42,531 nucleotides of DNA from Nostoc sp. GT001 (GTDB taxonomy: Bacteria; Cyanobacteriota; Cyanobacteriia; Cyanobacteriales; Nostocaceae), in assembly GCF_030382115.1 (NCBI RefSeq), contig NZ_JAUDRJ010000001.1, forward strand, positions 231,626-274,156, read 5' to 3'. Positions within the stretch are counted from its first letter, which is position 1; every line of letters starts with the position of its first letter. Shown here piece after piece: positions 1-6,798 of the stretch. Below the pieces are notes generated by a model. That model was not told the origin of the DNA. It saw only the letters and a program-made list of their open reading frames with translations, and searched no databases. The position numbers were made by a program, and so were the translations under genes.

Positions 1-96
1 CCCTTTTCCCTGCAAGAGGTCTAATAAAAAAGAGGGGCGAATTCTGCCCCCCAATTAATGAAGAAAAGGAGAAGGGGCAAAGGAGAAAACTTTATA

Positions 97-194
97 ATTC
101 CCCATTCCCCATTCCCCATTCCCCATTCCCCATTCCCCATTCCCCATTCCCCATTCCCCATTCCCCATTCCCCATTCCCCATTCCCCATTCCCC
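97..194. repeat. Heptanucleotide tandem repeat, 14 units of ATTCCCC
   Basis: Fourteen consecutive perfect copies of ATTCCCC, followed by degenerate C/T-rich copies to about 215. This is the short tandemly repeated repetitive (STRR) class common in filamentous cyanobacteria. It lies just downstream of the stop codon of the minus-strand gene at 220. The open frame running through it on the plus strand (58-267) only encodes a Pro/His/Ser repeat and is not a gene. Confidence 0.95.
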
Positions 195-219
195 ATTTCC
201 CTTTCCCCCTTTCCCATTA

Positions 220-669
220 TTAAGCCACAGCCCATCGTATCCATTGCTCTACTTCTGGGCGACTTAAACGTTTAGAAGCTTTGAAAGTAACTTGCTGTTT
301 TCGTGCCCAACGGTAAAGTGTTCGTACTGTTACCTGTTTACCTGTGACTCTAAGAATGATTTCTGGTAAGTCCTTTCCAACTGCGTTGGTGTAACAAGCG
401 TTATAAATTGCTTCAGCTAGATGCAATTCGGCAAATGGATTTCCTGAGAGTTTAAACTTAATTTGAAACAGGGTGAATTTTTTATTTGGCTCTAACTTCT
501 TCATGTAAGTCAAAGTCAATAACCACATAGCTTGTTCCTTTACCACTTCCCTAGCGTACTGTGGAACTTGGCACAATCTTAACCATTTGCGCCAAGTACG
601 TTCTGCTATGGGATGGCAATAGACTTGCTCACATGAGGTTTTTAGCCAGTCTAAAGGATATTTTTCCAT
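220..669 (-). CDS. Hypothetical protein with C-terminal helix-turn-helix-like segment
   Basis: A 149-residue protein I do not recognise by family. The C-terminal third contains TVRTLYRWARKQ followed by LSRPEVEQWIRWA, which looks like a short helix-turn-helix of the excisionase/MerR type, so DNA binding is a reasonable guess. There is no signal peptide or membrane segment. The ATG at 669 lies 11 bases after the stop of the same-strand gene 681-1001, so the two are probably co-transcribed. The purine-rich GAGGAG at the end of the upstream gene is the only nearby ribosome-binding candidate and sits rather far away (about 14 bases). The gene ends about 20 bases before the heptamer repeat. Confidence 0.7.
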   Translation of the reverse strand: MEKYPLDWLKTSCEQVYCHPIAERTWRKWLRLCQVPQYAREVVKEQAMWLLTLTYMKKLEPNKKFTLFQIKFKLSGNPFAELHLAEAIYNACYTNAVGKDLPEIILRVTGKQVTVRTLYRWARKQQVTFKASKRLSRPEVEQWIRWAVA

Positions 670-680
670 AGCTTTTTAGT

Positions 681-1001
681 TTACTCCTCGGTAGGTACTG
701 CTGATTCGTCTACTAAAAATGTTTCCCAGTCAACCGTTTCAATATCCAACACGTCTTTCAAGCCATTGTTTTTGAGTATGCCTGCAATTAACTCACCAAC
801 TGTTGAGTGATTAATCGCAGCTTCTTGTTTTAAGTCCTGACAAACTTCTCGCCAATTTCCATCGCTGGAAACCCGATCAATCAAAATTGCTTCTGCCATA
901 CGAGTTTTGCTTACTCCTCTGGTGTGTCCCCATAGAATCAGGCGTATCTCTTTAACTAAGGGAAGGTTAACGGAAAATCTTCGATCGCGTTTATCTGCCA
1001 T
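681..1001 (-). CDS. Hypothetical small basic/acidic protein
   Basis: A 106-residue protein of unknown family. The N-terminus is basic (MADKRDRRFSVNLP) and the C-terminus acidic (about residues 84-106). The middle (residues 28-70) is helical in character, and the stretch GVSKTRMAEAILIDRV could be a small DNA-binding fold, but this is weak. It is the first gene of a two-gene minus-strand unit with 220-669 and is divergent from the plus-strand cassette beginning at 1124. The 122-base spacer must hold promoters for both directions, although I see no clear -10/-35 pair in it. A regulator of the adjacent cassette is plausible from position only. Confidence 0.65.
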   Translation of the reverse strand: MADKRDRRFSVNLPLVKEIRLILWGHTRGVSKTRMAEAILIDRVSSDGNWREVCQDLKQEAAINHSTVGELIAGILKNNGLKDVLDIETVDWETFLVDESAVPTEE

Positions 1002-1123
1002 ATTTATGATGCCAATTAGATTCCATAATTATACTTTTTAGCGTCCTATTTCCTAATTTTAATGCTATACCAAATAAATGGATGCTAAAATAACACTATT
1101 ACTTGCATAAATGGAAGCATTTT

Positions 1124-1633
1124 ATGGAAAAAGTTCAACAATTCCTTCAACCCTACAATATAGAAGCCACTGAGTCAGAAATCGCTGACCTCTGCGCCCA
1201 AGTTAACGCTGACATCGACCAATTGACCGATCAACAAGCCCAAGCGATCGCTACTCAGATTCTTGAGCTTAGGCAAACGTCCGGGAAACTGGCTACCAAT
1301 GGCAAGTCCAAGAATAGCAACGGTAAATTAGGTAAGAACTCACCCCGCCGTAAATCCATTCCTCCACTGCAAGGAGCGATCGCTCACGCATCCCAGGTTT
1401 CAAACCAAGAAATTCAATCTTTGGAGGATGTTCTCAACGTCGGGATTGATGCTTACACAACCGACAAAGCTGACCAGTTGTTATCAACGATCCGCAATGC
1501 CCCCAAGGACGTGGTGAGTAAGTTTGTCTCTAAAGCGATGGAGGAGGAAGCTGACGTAGATTCCTTTCGTGCAATCGGTGACGAACTCGTTGCGGGTATT
1601 TTCGGCATTAGCCCAACAAATGCGACCGAATAA
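1124..1633 (+). CDS. Hypothetical protein, first gene of the ATPase cassette
   Basis: A 169-residue protein of unknown family starting MEKVQQFLQPY. I chose the ATG at 1124 over an in-frame TTG at 1103 because GGAAG lies 7 bases upstream of 1124. The N-terminal 50 residues are predicted helical and rich in Ala/Gln. Residues about 52-80 form a basic, Asn/Lys/Gly-rich linker, and the C-terminal part (about 95-160) is helical and acidic. There is no membrane segment. It opens a run of same-strand genes with overlapping or nearly touching ends (1124 to 5368), so it is probably co-transcribed with the FtsK/HerA-like ATPase at 2914. Confidence 0.7.
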   Translation: MEKVQQFLQPYNIEATESEIADLCAQVNADIDQLTDQQAQAIATQILELRQTSGKLATNGKSKNSNGKLGKNSPRRKSIPPLQGAIAHASQVSNQEIQSLEDVLNVGIDAYTTDKADQLLSTIRNAPKDVVSKFVSKAMEEEADVDSFRAIGDELVAGIFGISPTNATE

Positions 1634-1832
1634 ATTGATTGGATTAGCAGCAGTACTAAATCTGCTGCTATTAACCCTCGTTTTGGGCGTGGCAATATAT
1701 GGAGCAACAAGACCAAACCCATCGCAAAGCATTAAATATTCACCTGAAGAAGGACGGGGAATTGAATCTGTCAGGGCTGACACTAGAAAACCTGACAACA
1801 GAAGAATTCCTGGTAGTCCAGCAAATTATTGA
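1620..1832 (+). CDS. Possible small membrane protein, overlapping both neighbours
   Basis: A 70-residue frame starting at an ATG that overlaps the last 14 bases of the preceding gene. It has one strong membrane segment (LIGLAAVLNLLLLTLVLGVAIYG, broken here as LIGLAAVLNLLLL then TLVLGVAIYG) after a short basic N-terminus. Its last 45 codons are read in a different frame from the gene beginning at 1699. Both products carry a single membrane segment, so either may be real. The long overlap (134 bases) makes me less sure of this one, and the polar C-terminus looks like a shadow reading. Confidence 0.4.
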   Translation: MRPNKLIGLAAVLNLLLLTLVLGVAIYGATRPNPSQSIKYSPEEGRGIESVRADTRKPDNRRIPGSPANY

Positions 1833-2055
1833 TGAGTCGAGAGTGCGATCGCATTCCAATAGACAGATTGAGGAATTGATGCAACGGGGAATGATGGCTC
1901 AAACTGCGATCGCAGCAATAACAGTATTGATGTTTTCGTTCATGGGGATATATGGCATAACCCGGTACATCGGGTCACAAGTTCAACAAGTTCAGCAAAC
2001 TTATACACAGGAGTCAGGAGTCAGGAGTCAGAATTCAGGAGAACTGAATAGGTAG
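1699..2055 (+). CDS. Single-pass membrane protein of the ATPase cassette
   Basis: A 118-residue protein of unknown family. The polar N-terminal 60 residues (with LNLSGLTLENLTTEEFLVV) are followed by a membrane segment at about 67-90 (TAIAAITVLMFSFMGIYGI) and a Gln-rich tail. The last 15 or so residues (from TQESGVRSQ) are encoded by a CAGGAGT heptamer repeat, so the native C-terminus probably ended earlier and has been extended into repeat DNA. It sits between the 1124 gene and the 2175 gene on the same strand. Confidence 0.65.
   Translation: MEQQDQTHRKALNIHLKKDGELNLSGLTLENLTTEEFLVVQQIIDESRVRSHSNRQIEELMQRGMMAQTAIAAITVLMFSFMGIYGITRYIGSQVQQVQQTYTQESGVRSQNSGELNR
2008..2042. repeat. CAGGAGT heptamer repeat at a gene end
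   Basis: Three perfect CAGGAGT units (2008-2028) followed by two degenerate units (CAGAATT, CAGGAGA). A degenerate copy in inverse orientation occurs about 80 bases further on (TTCTGAC/TACTGAC/TTCTGGA, 2119-2139). The repeat is translated as the C-terminal tail of the membrane protein at 1699-2055. Confidence 0.85.
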
Positions 2056-2174
2056 ATTTGAAAAGCGAAAATTTAATGCTTTATAGCCTGTTTATTCAGT
2101 ACTACAATTCTTTATTCTGGCTTCTGACTACTGACTTCTGGATTCTTTAATTAGTAGTTAAAGGGGAGAAAGCA

Positions 2175-2615
2175 ATGTTAGGTAAATGGCTTCCTGGTTT
2201 GTTTGGTAGTAAAGGTGATGGAGTAGTATCAACGGATTTAAGAGTTGGGGATGCAACACAAATTGAGGGTAATTTACCTTCATCAATCCGCGATCGCTAC
2301 ACATTGCCAGCTTACACTACAGCACAACAGGTTTTGGATGAGGCAGAAGTAGCTGGCAATTTGAAAGCACAGAAGTGGTTGCACACTAAATTTTCTCGGC
2401 ACAGGCTCAAGCAGTTGCAATCCTTGGCAGAGATGTATAAAAACCAATTGGCATATTCCCAAGAAGCCATGAAGGTTGAGGAAGATTTGCAGCGAACCAG
2501 GGGATTACATGGGGAGGCAGTGATCCGTCATGCCTTTGGTTCGCAGGAGCAACAGCGTCAACTTGGAGGATACGAGAAAGCATTTGATGAAGTGGGAGAT
2601 TCATTCAGATTTTAG
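2175..2615 (+). CDS. Hypothetical soluble protein with KWLPGL motif
   Basis: A 146-residue protein of unknown family. Its ATG is preceded by GGGGAG at 7 bases spacing, a good ribosome-binding site. The N-terminus MLGKWLPGLFGSK contains a short motif, K-aromatic-hydrophobic-PGL, that recurs at the extreme C-terminus of the broken gene at 5066-5368 (SKFFPGLGKS). This may mark a shared docking or localisation tag. The rest is predicted helical with charged residues (AEMYKNQLAYSQEAMKVEED) and ends acidic. Only 3 bases separate it from the next gene at 2619, so the two are translationally close. Confidence 0.7.
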   Translation: MLGKWLPGLFGSKGDGVVSTDLRVGDATQIEGNLPSSIRDRYTLPAYTTAQQVLDEAEVAGNLKAQKWLHTKFSRHRLKQLQSLAEMYKNQLAYSQEAMKVEEDLQRTRGLHGEAVIRHAFGSQEQQRQLGGYEKAFDEVGDSFRF

Positions 2616-2618
2616 GTT

Positions 2619-2909
2619 ATGCAAAGTATTAAGCTCTCTCATGTAGGATATGCAGTGTCTGGGGTTGGCTTTTCTATGTTTATGGGTTATTTATCCGTTG
2701 CCAGCCCCGTTAGTCGATACATTCTTTGGTTTATTGGCATAATCTCCATCTGCTGCATAGTTCTGGGGTTATTCAACTTTGGCGGTTTAGTCATTAAAGG
2801 ATTCGGCTTTAACCGCAAAACTTTCATTATTGGATTAATGCCTGGAGTCATATTTCTGTTTATCTTCTTGACTTTAGTTGCAGCTGGTGTTGCTTTGGGG
2901 GTGAGATAA
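2619..2909 (+). CDS. Small three-helix membrane protein
   Basis: A 96-residue, very hydrophobic protein with about three membrane segments (roughly residues 8-28, 33-57 and 70-93) and no recognised family. Loops are short, with a few basic residues (FNRK) between helices 2 and 3. It is 3 bases after the 2175 gene and 4 bases before the ATPase gene at 2914, so it is almost certainly in the same transcript. A membrane partner of the membrane-anchored ATPase is the simplest guess. Confidence 0.7.
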   Translation: MQSIKLSHVGYAVSGVGFSMFMGYLSVASPVSRYILWFIGIISICCIVLGLFNFGGLVIKGFGFNRKTFIIGLMPGVIFLFIFLTLVAAGVALGVR

Positions 2910-2913
2910 GTTT

Positions 2914-4455
2914 ATGCCATTTGAATTACAACGTCTAACTGCCAGTAGCGTTATTCATGCAGAACGGAGTATTTTATGTTCTTTAGGAGCGAGTGCAGTA
3001 TTATGCCTGTCTGCTCCTTTTTTCTTAAACACTGACAGAATAACAACCGGGATGCTACTTGGTGCGGGAACAGTGAGTGCTGGCTTATTTGGGGTATCCG
3101 CCCAAATCAGCGAAAGTAAGGAAAAAGTTTACCAGTCTTTGCTAGAAGCTGACCTCAAAGCACTTAAACAGCATTTACAAGGTGAGGCTGTTTATGATTA
3201 TGTCACCACTGCGATCGCAGCTAAACGCAGAGTTGCTGATTACGTGAATCGGCTACCAGTGCAAGAGCGCCCCCGGTGGATTGCTGAATATCAGTTGCAG
3301 GGGTTGGTTACTCTTCCCCAACCACCAGCACAACAATCACCTTCACCGATTGGTATTCCTAATCCAGATATTGCTGACATCGGTGAAGAGTCGGTGCAGT
3401 CCGTGATTAATCCGGGTGCGATGAAAATTCTGCAAGCGATCGCTGCTAATTATCCTGAGTACATCAGAATTGATGGTGCTTGGATTGATGAACTATGTGA
3501 TGCTGCATCTAATCAAAATATGACTCTTCGCAGCAATCACCATTTTTACCTTTCTGGTGGCACACAATCCGGCAAGTCAACTCTGGCTGGAGTGATTATT
3601 AATAAAATTGCTGCAAAATCTCAAAGTCCGGCAATTGTCATTGGCAGCGATCCAAAAGATGATGTCACCAGATGGCTGTGCAAGTTCAGCCGTAAGTTTG
3701 ACGGCATGAAAGCCTTAAGAGATTGGATTACTTTCGCCACTAACATGATTGACCAACAAAAAGCTAGGGTTGCAAAAGTTGGTGGTGAATGTCAGGGTGT
3801 TCCCGAATTATTTCTTGCTCAAGATGAGGTGGACTCTGTATTTGGTGGTGGCAAGGGACTTCCGGGAATGGTTGATGCTGATACTGCCAAAGACTTGCAA
3901 GGTTTTTGGAACTATATCATCAAATTCACTGCTGGGTTAAAGGGTCATGGTTTATTTATGGGCCAGTCCCCACTCTCTGGGGAAACCGGATTTAGCCGCC
4001 CGTCCTTGAAAAATGTTTGCTTTATTGCGATGGGGCAAACATCAAGTTATATCCTTGACCATCCCCAGGATTTTCTGAATGTCAAAAAAGAAATTCTTGA
4101 AATCTTGCGACAGGCTTGCGAAATGTTGGATAAAGCCGGAGTTCGATATGCCCTAGTAATTCCCACTCGATCTAATCCTTTTGTTGCTCTAATCCCGGAA
4201 TTTGATATTAAAGGTCTGGAACAAAAACAGGATTCCAAACCGAATAGTGACACTGTTGATAGTTCTAAAAATAATCAACAATCCTCACAGCAGCAGGTTG
4301 ACTGGTACGAAGAAATTAGAAAATGGGCAACAGAATTAGGGAGAAGACCACATTTTCAGGAAATCAAACAAAAGTGGTACGAATTAACGGGGCAAGAGTT
4401 AAACGAAAAGGGGGTAACTCTATTACTGGAAAATCTCGGCTACACAGACGATTAA
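2914..4455 (+). CDS. Membrane-anchored FtsK/HerA-like P-loop ATPase
   Basis: A 513-residue protein. Two hydrophobic segments lie near the N-terminus (about 18-38 and 44-64), followed by a helical linker and a Pro-rich stretch. The ATPase domain has a Walker A motif (SGGTQSGKST, residues about 213-222) and a Walker B motif (LFLAQDEVD, about 296-304); the GQSPLSGETGF segment near 351 may be a sensor region. The last 60 residues after a Gln/Ser-rich linker (WYEEIRKWATELGRR onward) look like a small winged-helix domain, as seen at the end of FtsK and TraB-type translocases. A DNA-pumping or DNA-delivery role is inferred from this architecture. Chromosomal FtsK is longer, with four membrane helices, so this is a separate plasmid-type protein. 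The neighbours are small membrane and soluble proteins in one apparent operon. Confidence 0.75.
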   Translation: MPFELQRLTASSVIHAERSILCSLGASAVLCLSAPFFLNTDRITTGMLLGAGTVSAGLFGVSAQISESKEKVYQSLLEADLKALKQHLQGEAVYDYVTTAIAAKRRVADYVNRLPVQERPRWIAEYQLQGLVTLPQPPAQQSPSPIGIPNPDIADIGEESVQSVINPGAMKILQAIAANYPEYIRIDGAWIDELCDAASNQNMTLRSNHHFYLSGGTQSGKSTLAGVIINKIAAKSQSPAIVIGSDPKDDVTRWLCKFSRKFDGMKALRDWITFATNMIDQQKARVAKVGGECQGVPELFLAQDEVDSVFGGGKGLPGMVDADTAKDLQGFWNYIIKFTAGLKGHGLFMGQSPLSGETGFSRPSLKNVCFIAMGQTSSYILDHPQDFLNVKKEILEILRQACEMLDKAGVRYALVIPTRSNPFVALIPEFDIKGLEQKQDSKPNSDTVDSSKNNQQSSQQQVDWYEEIRKWATELGRRPHFQEIKQKWYELTGQELNEKGVTLLLENLGYTDD

Positions 4456-4772
4456 ACTGGAATGCTCGATATGGTAATCCTAAAGAGTATAAAAAACAAG
4501 TAGCGATCGCACACAGAAAAACTCACAATTATTGTGTAGTCTGCCTGACTAAGAAAAGTGAAGAGATCCATCACGCTTACTACGGCAACGACATCATTGG
4601 TCAATCTACATTTCCTACGTGCTACCGTTGTCATAATGAGATTTGTCATAGTCCAATCAACTGGATAAAAAGCCGTAGTAATCCTGTTTGGGGGAATCGC
4701 AATACTGACGAATTTATTACGAGATTGAGGCTGGGATATCAGCTACTTTATGGAGGGATTATCTATGATTAA
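4323..4772 (+). CDS. HNH-like zinc-binding nuclease domain protein
   Basis: A protein of up to 149 residues. The core is CVVC (71-74), IHHAYYG (82-88), then FPTCYRCHNEICHS (97-110), the Cys-X2-Cys ... His-His ... Cys-X2-Cys-His arrangement of HNH/McrA-like nucleases with a structural zinc. The ATG at 4323 lies 133 bases inside the ATPase gene in another frame. No good start codon exists after the ATPase stop before the conserved core, so either the overlap is genuine or a non-standard start (for example the GTG at codon 18) is used. It ends in TATGATTAA, overlapping the start of the next gene, which suggests translational coupling. A DNA-cleaving partner of the ATPase is an inference from position. 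Confidence 0.65.
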   Translation: MGNRIREKTTFSGNQTKVVRINGARVKRKGGNSITGKSRLHRRLNWNARYGNPKEYKKQVAIAHRKTHNYCVVCLTKKSEEIHHAYYGNDIIGQSTFPTCYRCHNEICHSPINWIKSRSNPVWGNRNTDEFITRLRLGYQLLYGGIIYD

Positions 4773-5049
4773 GCTCTTGCTAAAATATGCACCTAATTCA
4801 ATTGTTGATGCTGTAAACGATATTTCTTTAGCAGAACTTGATAAACGAGGTTTAATAGTGTGGGCTGATGCGCCGCGCCTGGAGCCAGAAGATGAGAACT
4901 CAGCATTTAATCTAGCTATTCAGTTTCAAAACGTTACACCGGATAATATACCGTTCATACTCCAGGCGATCGCTCAAACATATACAAATTACGGTGATTG
5001 CTTGGCTCTGAAATACTTGATGGAACTTTCAGCCGAATACTTTAGTTGA
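4765..5049 (+). CDS. Hypothetical small acidic protein
   Basis: A 94-residue protein of unknown family starting MIKLLLKYAPNS. The ATG at 4765 overlaps the stop of the HNH-like gene and has GGAGG about 8 bases upstream, which makes it a better start than the in-frame ATG at 4750. The sequence is acidic, without membrane segments, and looks like a compact alpha/beta domain (ITFQNVTPDN-type turns, then helices to the C-terminus). It is part of the same plus-strand cassette. Confidence 0.65.
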   Translation: MIKLLLKYAPNSIVDAVNDISLAELDKRGLIVWADAPRLEPEDENSAFNLAIQFQNVTPDNIPFILQAIAQTYTNYGDCLALKYLMELSAEYFS

Positions 5050-5065
5050 ATTGGAGTTCACGAAG

Positions 5066-5368
5066 ATGTATAACTAATACGATGATTTAAGTTTTTCAGA
5101 ACAGTTACACCTGACTGAAGAGGAGATTAGACGGCGGCACAATCATCAGATGTTCTTGCATCGAAATGCCCAGATGTTGCAACAAGAGTTAGACTTGGAA
5201 GATGAACTTTTGGCAGAAAATCCAGAGTTAGCCCAGGCGGTTCATGCTTTTAATATGCAGGAGATTCTTGCCCAGCAGCAAGGATCGTTTGATGTTATGC
5301 AAGGAGATTCAACCTCTAAAGGACAAAGTGTTTGGAGCAAATTTTTTCCCGGATTGGGGAAGAGCTAG
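5066..5368 (+). pseudogene. Hypothetical gene with a stop at codon 4 and PGL-motif C-terminus
   Basis: A good start is visible: GGAG at 5053-5056, then ATG at 5066. It reads MYN and then TAA, after which the same frame continues without interruption to 5368 (YDDLSFSEQLHLTEEEIRRR... to SKFFPGLGKS). A single C-to-T change (CAA to TAA) would explain it. The rest is coherent: acidic, helical and Gln/Glu-rich. Translation could restart at the ATG at 5150, giving 72 residues. The C-terminal SKFFPGLGKS resembles the N-terminal KWLPGLFGSK of the 2175-2615 product. The family is unknown. It is the last gene of the cassette. Confidence 0.6.
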
Positions 5369-5832
5369 TTTACTATCCAAGATTGACCTATTCTCAGTAT
5401 AATTGGGTGATAACCCTCAATTTGAGGTAGATATATCGTAGCTGAAACTAGGGGCAATATAGGCTGAAAGTATTTCTGCGTAATATTTTTAACTATTGCT
5501 TTTTGATAAATCATCCAAGCCTTGTTTGCTTCTTGTTAGGCAAGGTTGTAACGGAAGAACAAGGGCTTCATGCCTGTAATTGGCATACTACGGACCTCAG
5601 TTTTAGGTAAATTTGTACTGTTTTGACCCTAGTGCCAACTACGCTATATTTACCCCTGCTTCTTGCTTATTCATAAATCTCGCCAAGTATCGAGAGTCGC
5701 CAAAATAGTATGAGTGATTGGCGAGTTTTAGCAAATTTTGCCAGATTGCTTGACATAATAGATAGTTAAGATTTTTTCAAGTGAGCGTTATTACTAGCAT
5801 TTATAATTAAATATTATTTTTACAGTTAATAT
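5369..5832. other. Non-coding stretch downstream of the cassette
   Basis: No convincing gene on either strand. The only structure I see is the stem-loop at 5679-5725. The DNA becomes AT-rich toward 5832. Confidence 0.5.
5679..5729 (+). terminator. Stem-loop with T tract
   Basis: CTCGCCAA (5679-5686) pairs with TTGGCGAG (5718-5725), followed by TTTT. The 31-base loop is long for an intrinsic terminator and contains a further GTCGCCAA copy of the left arm, so an alternative shorter stem is possible. It may terminate the cassette ending at 5368. Confidence 0.4.
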
Positions 5833-6180
5833 ATGGCATTAGAATTTAGACCAATAGTAATCAATGATAGAAGAACTTACGTTTTTACAGAATATGGAAT
5901 AGAAATTATTCCTGATGCTAATACAATTCCCGAACCTCGTACTGTTGAATATATTTCGTCTGGTCAAGAACTTCCTGTAGGAACGCCAAAAGTGTTTTCG
6001 TTTACTTCTTACCGTTCTTTCGTTGGATTTACTATAGCTGAACCATATAAAAGAATATTTAGAATTGAATTATTTGGTAGAACTGGAAATAGTAGTGTTA
6101 TGAAATTAGAAATTGAAACATCAGAGGAGCAATTAGAAGAATTAAAAACCTTACTAATAGAAGGAATAAGTAAAGCTTAG
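5833..6180 (+). CDS. Hypothetical AT-rich small protein
   Basis: A 115-residue protein of unknown family, beta-rich in character (alternating hydrophobics, RTYVFTEYGIEIIPD; KVFSFTSYRSFVGFTI) with an acidic helical C-terminus (SEEQLEELKTLLIEG). The ATG has no recognisable ribosome-binding site. Codon use is visibly more AT-rich than the cassette before it, suggesting separate acquisition. It stands alone, flanked by non-coding DNA and gene remnants. Confidence 0.6.
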   Translation: MALEFRPIVINDRRTYVFTEYGIEIIPDANTIPEPRTVEYISSGQELPVGTPKVFSFTSYRSFVGFTIAEPYKRIFRIELFGRTGNSSVMKLEIETSEEQLEELKTLLIEGISKA

Positions 6181-6385
6181 TGCTAGTCTCAACCACTTTG
6201 ACTGGTCTAAACATTGCTTTTCATACTTTTCAGTCTTGACAAGCGAGTAAGCAGAAATTTCTCCATAGTGCTGAAATCGGTTATAGTGAGTGATTTCCAG
6301 AGCCATTACCTACCTGCGCTTGTACCCCTCAAACGAGTTGCAAAATGCCTCAAGTCCCTGTTTAGGGGACTATTAGTATCCATTT

Positions 6386-6640
6386 CTAACTTTTTTCATC
6401 AATAACTGTCTCTACACCATTTCTAGCCACAGGCGATAACATAGCCAAACTTGCCGCCACCCTCAAAACCTGCTCATCCGACACTTCAAAATATTTTTGC
6501 AACTACTCCAAATTCCGATGAAGAGAGATTTCCTGAATTACTCGCAGTGGGATGCGAGCGTTACTCATCTGGGCTAAGGCAGTACGCCTAAAGCTATAGG
6601 TAGATACGCCAATTACCCCAGCTTGGAGAGCAAGCCCCTC
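6386..6640 (-). pseudogene. Tyrosine recombinase (integrase) C-terminal remnant
   Basis: On the minus strand the frame ending at the TAG at 6386 reads GVSTYSFRRTALAQMSN, IPLRVIQEISLHRNLE, a stop (TAG at 6505-6503), then LQKYFEVSDEQVLRVAASLA. This is the C-terminal catalytic part of a phage-type integrase: the SFRRTAL arginine region, the HRNL segment, and the nucleophile tyrosine in LQKYFEV. The in-frame TAG replaces what is normally Gln. Upstream of about 6640 the frame is closed by further stops and the rest of the gene is absent. It is a dead remnant and evidence that an integrating element was once here. Confidence 0.75.
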
Positions 6641-6742
6641 TCAAAATCCTAGCGGCTGAGTCTTCGCTTATGTTTCCATCACTGCGACTCGGGGAACAGA
6701 TAACTCTCTCCGGCCAGTGGGTAGTATTCAACCAATAACCGC

Positions 6743-6798
6743 GGTCATCGGTCATTGGTCATTGGTCATTGGGTATTTGGCATTGGGCATTAGTCATG
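6743..6798. repeat. GGTCATT heptamer repeat, 8 units
   Basis: Eight adjacent 7-base units: GGTCATC, three perfect GGTCATT, then GGGTATT, TGGCATT, GGGCATT and AGTCATG. The last unit runs directly into the truncated FAD/Rieske gene, so the repeat sits exactly at a breakpoint. Confidence 0.85.

Noticed and set aside
58..267. Plus-strand 69-codon open frame
   Set aside because: It is the translation of the heptamer repeat array (Pro/His/Ser periodic) and has no other content.
6337..6371. Single CRISPR-repeat-like segment (GTTGCAA start and AGTCCC/GGGACT dyad)
   Set aside because: Only one copy, no spacers, no second repeat within hundreds of bases, and no cas genes in the window. A chance dyad is more likely.
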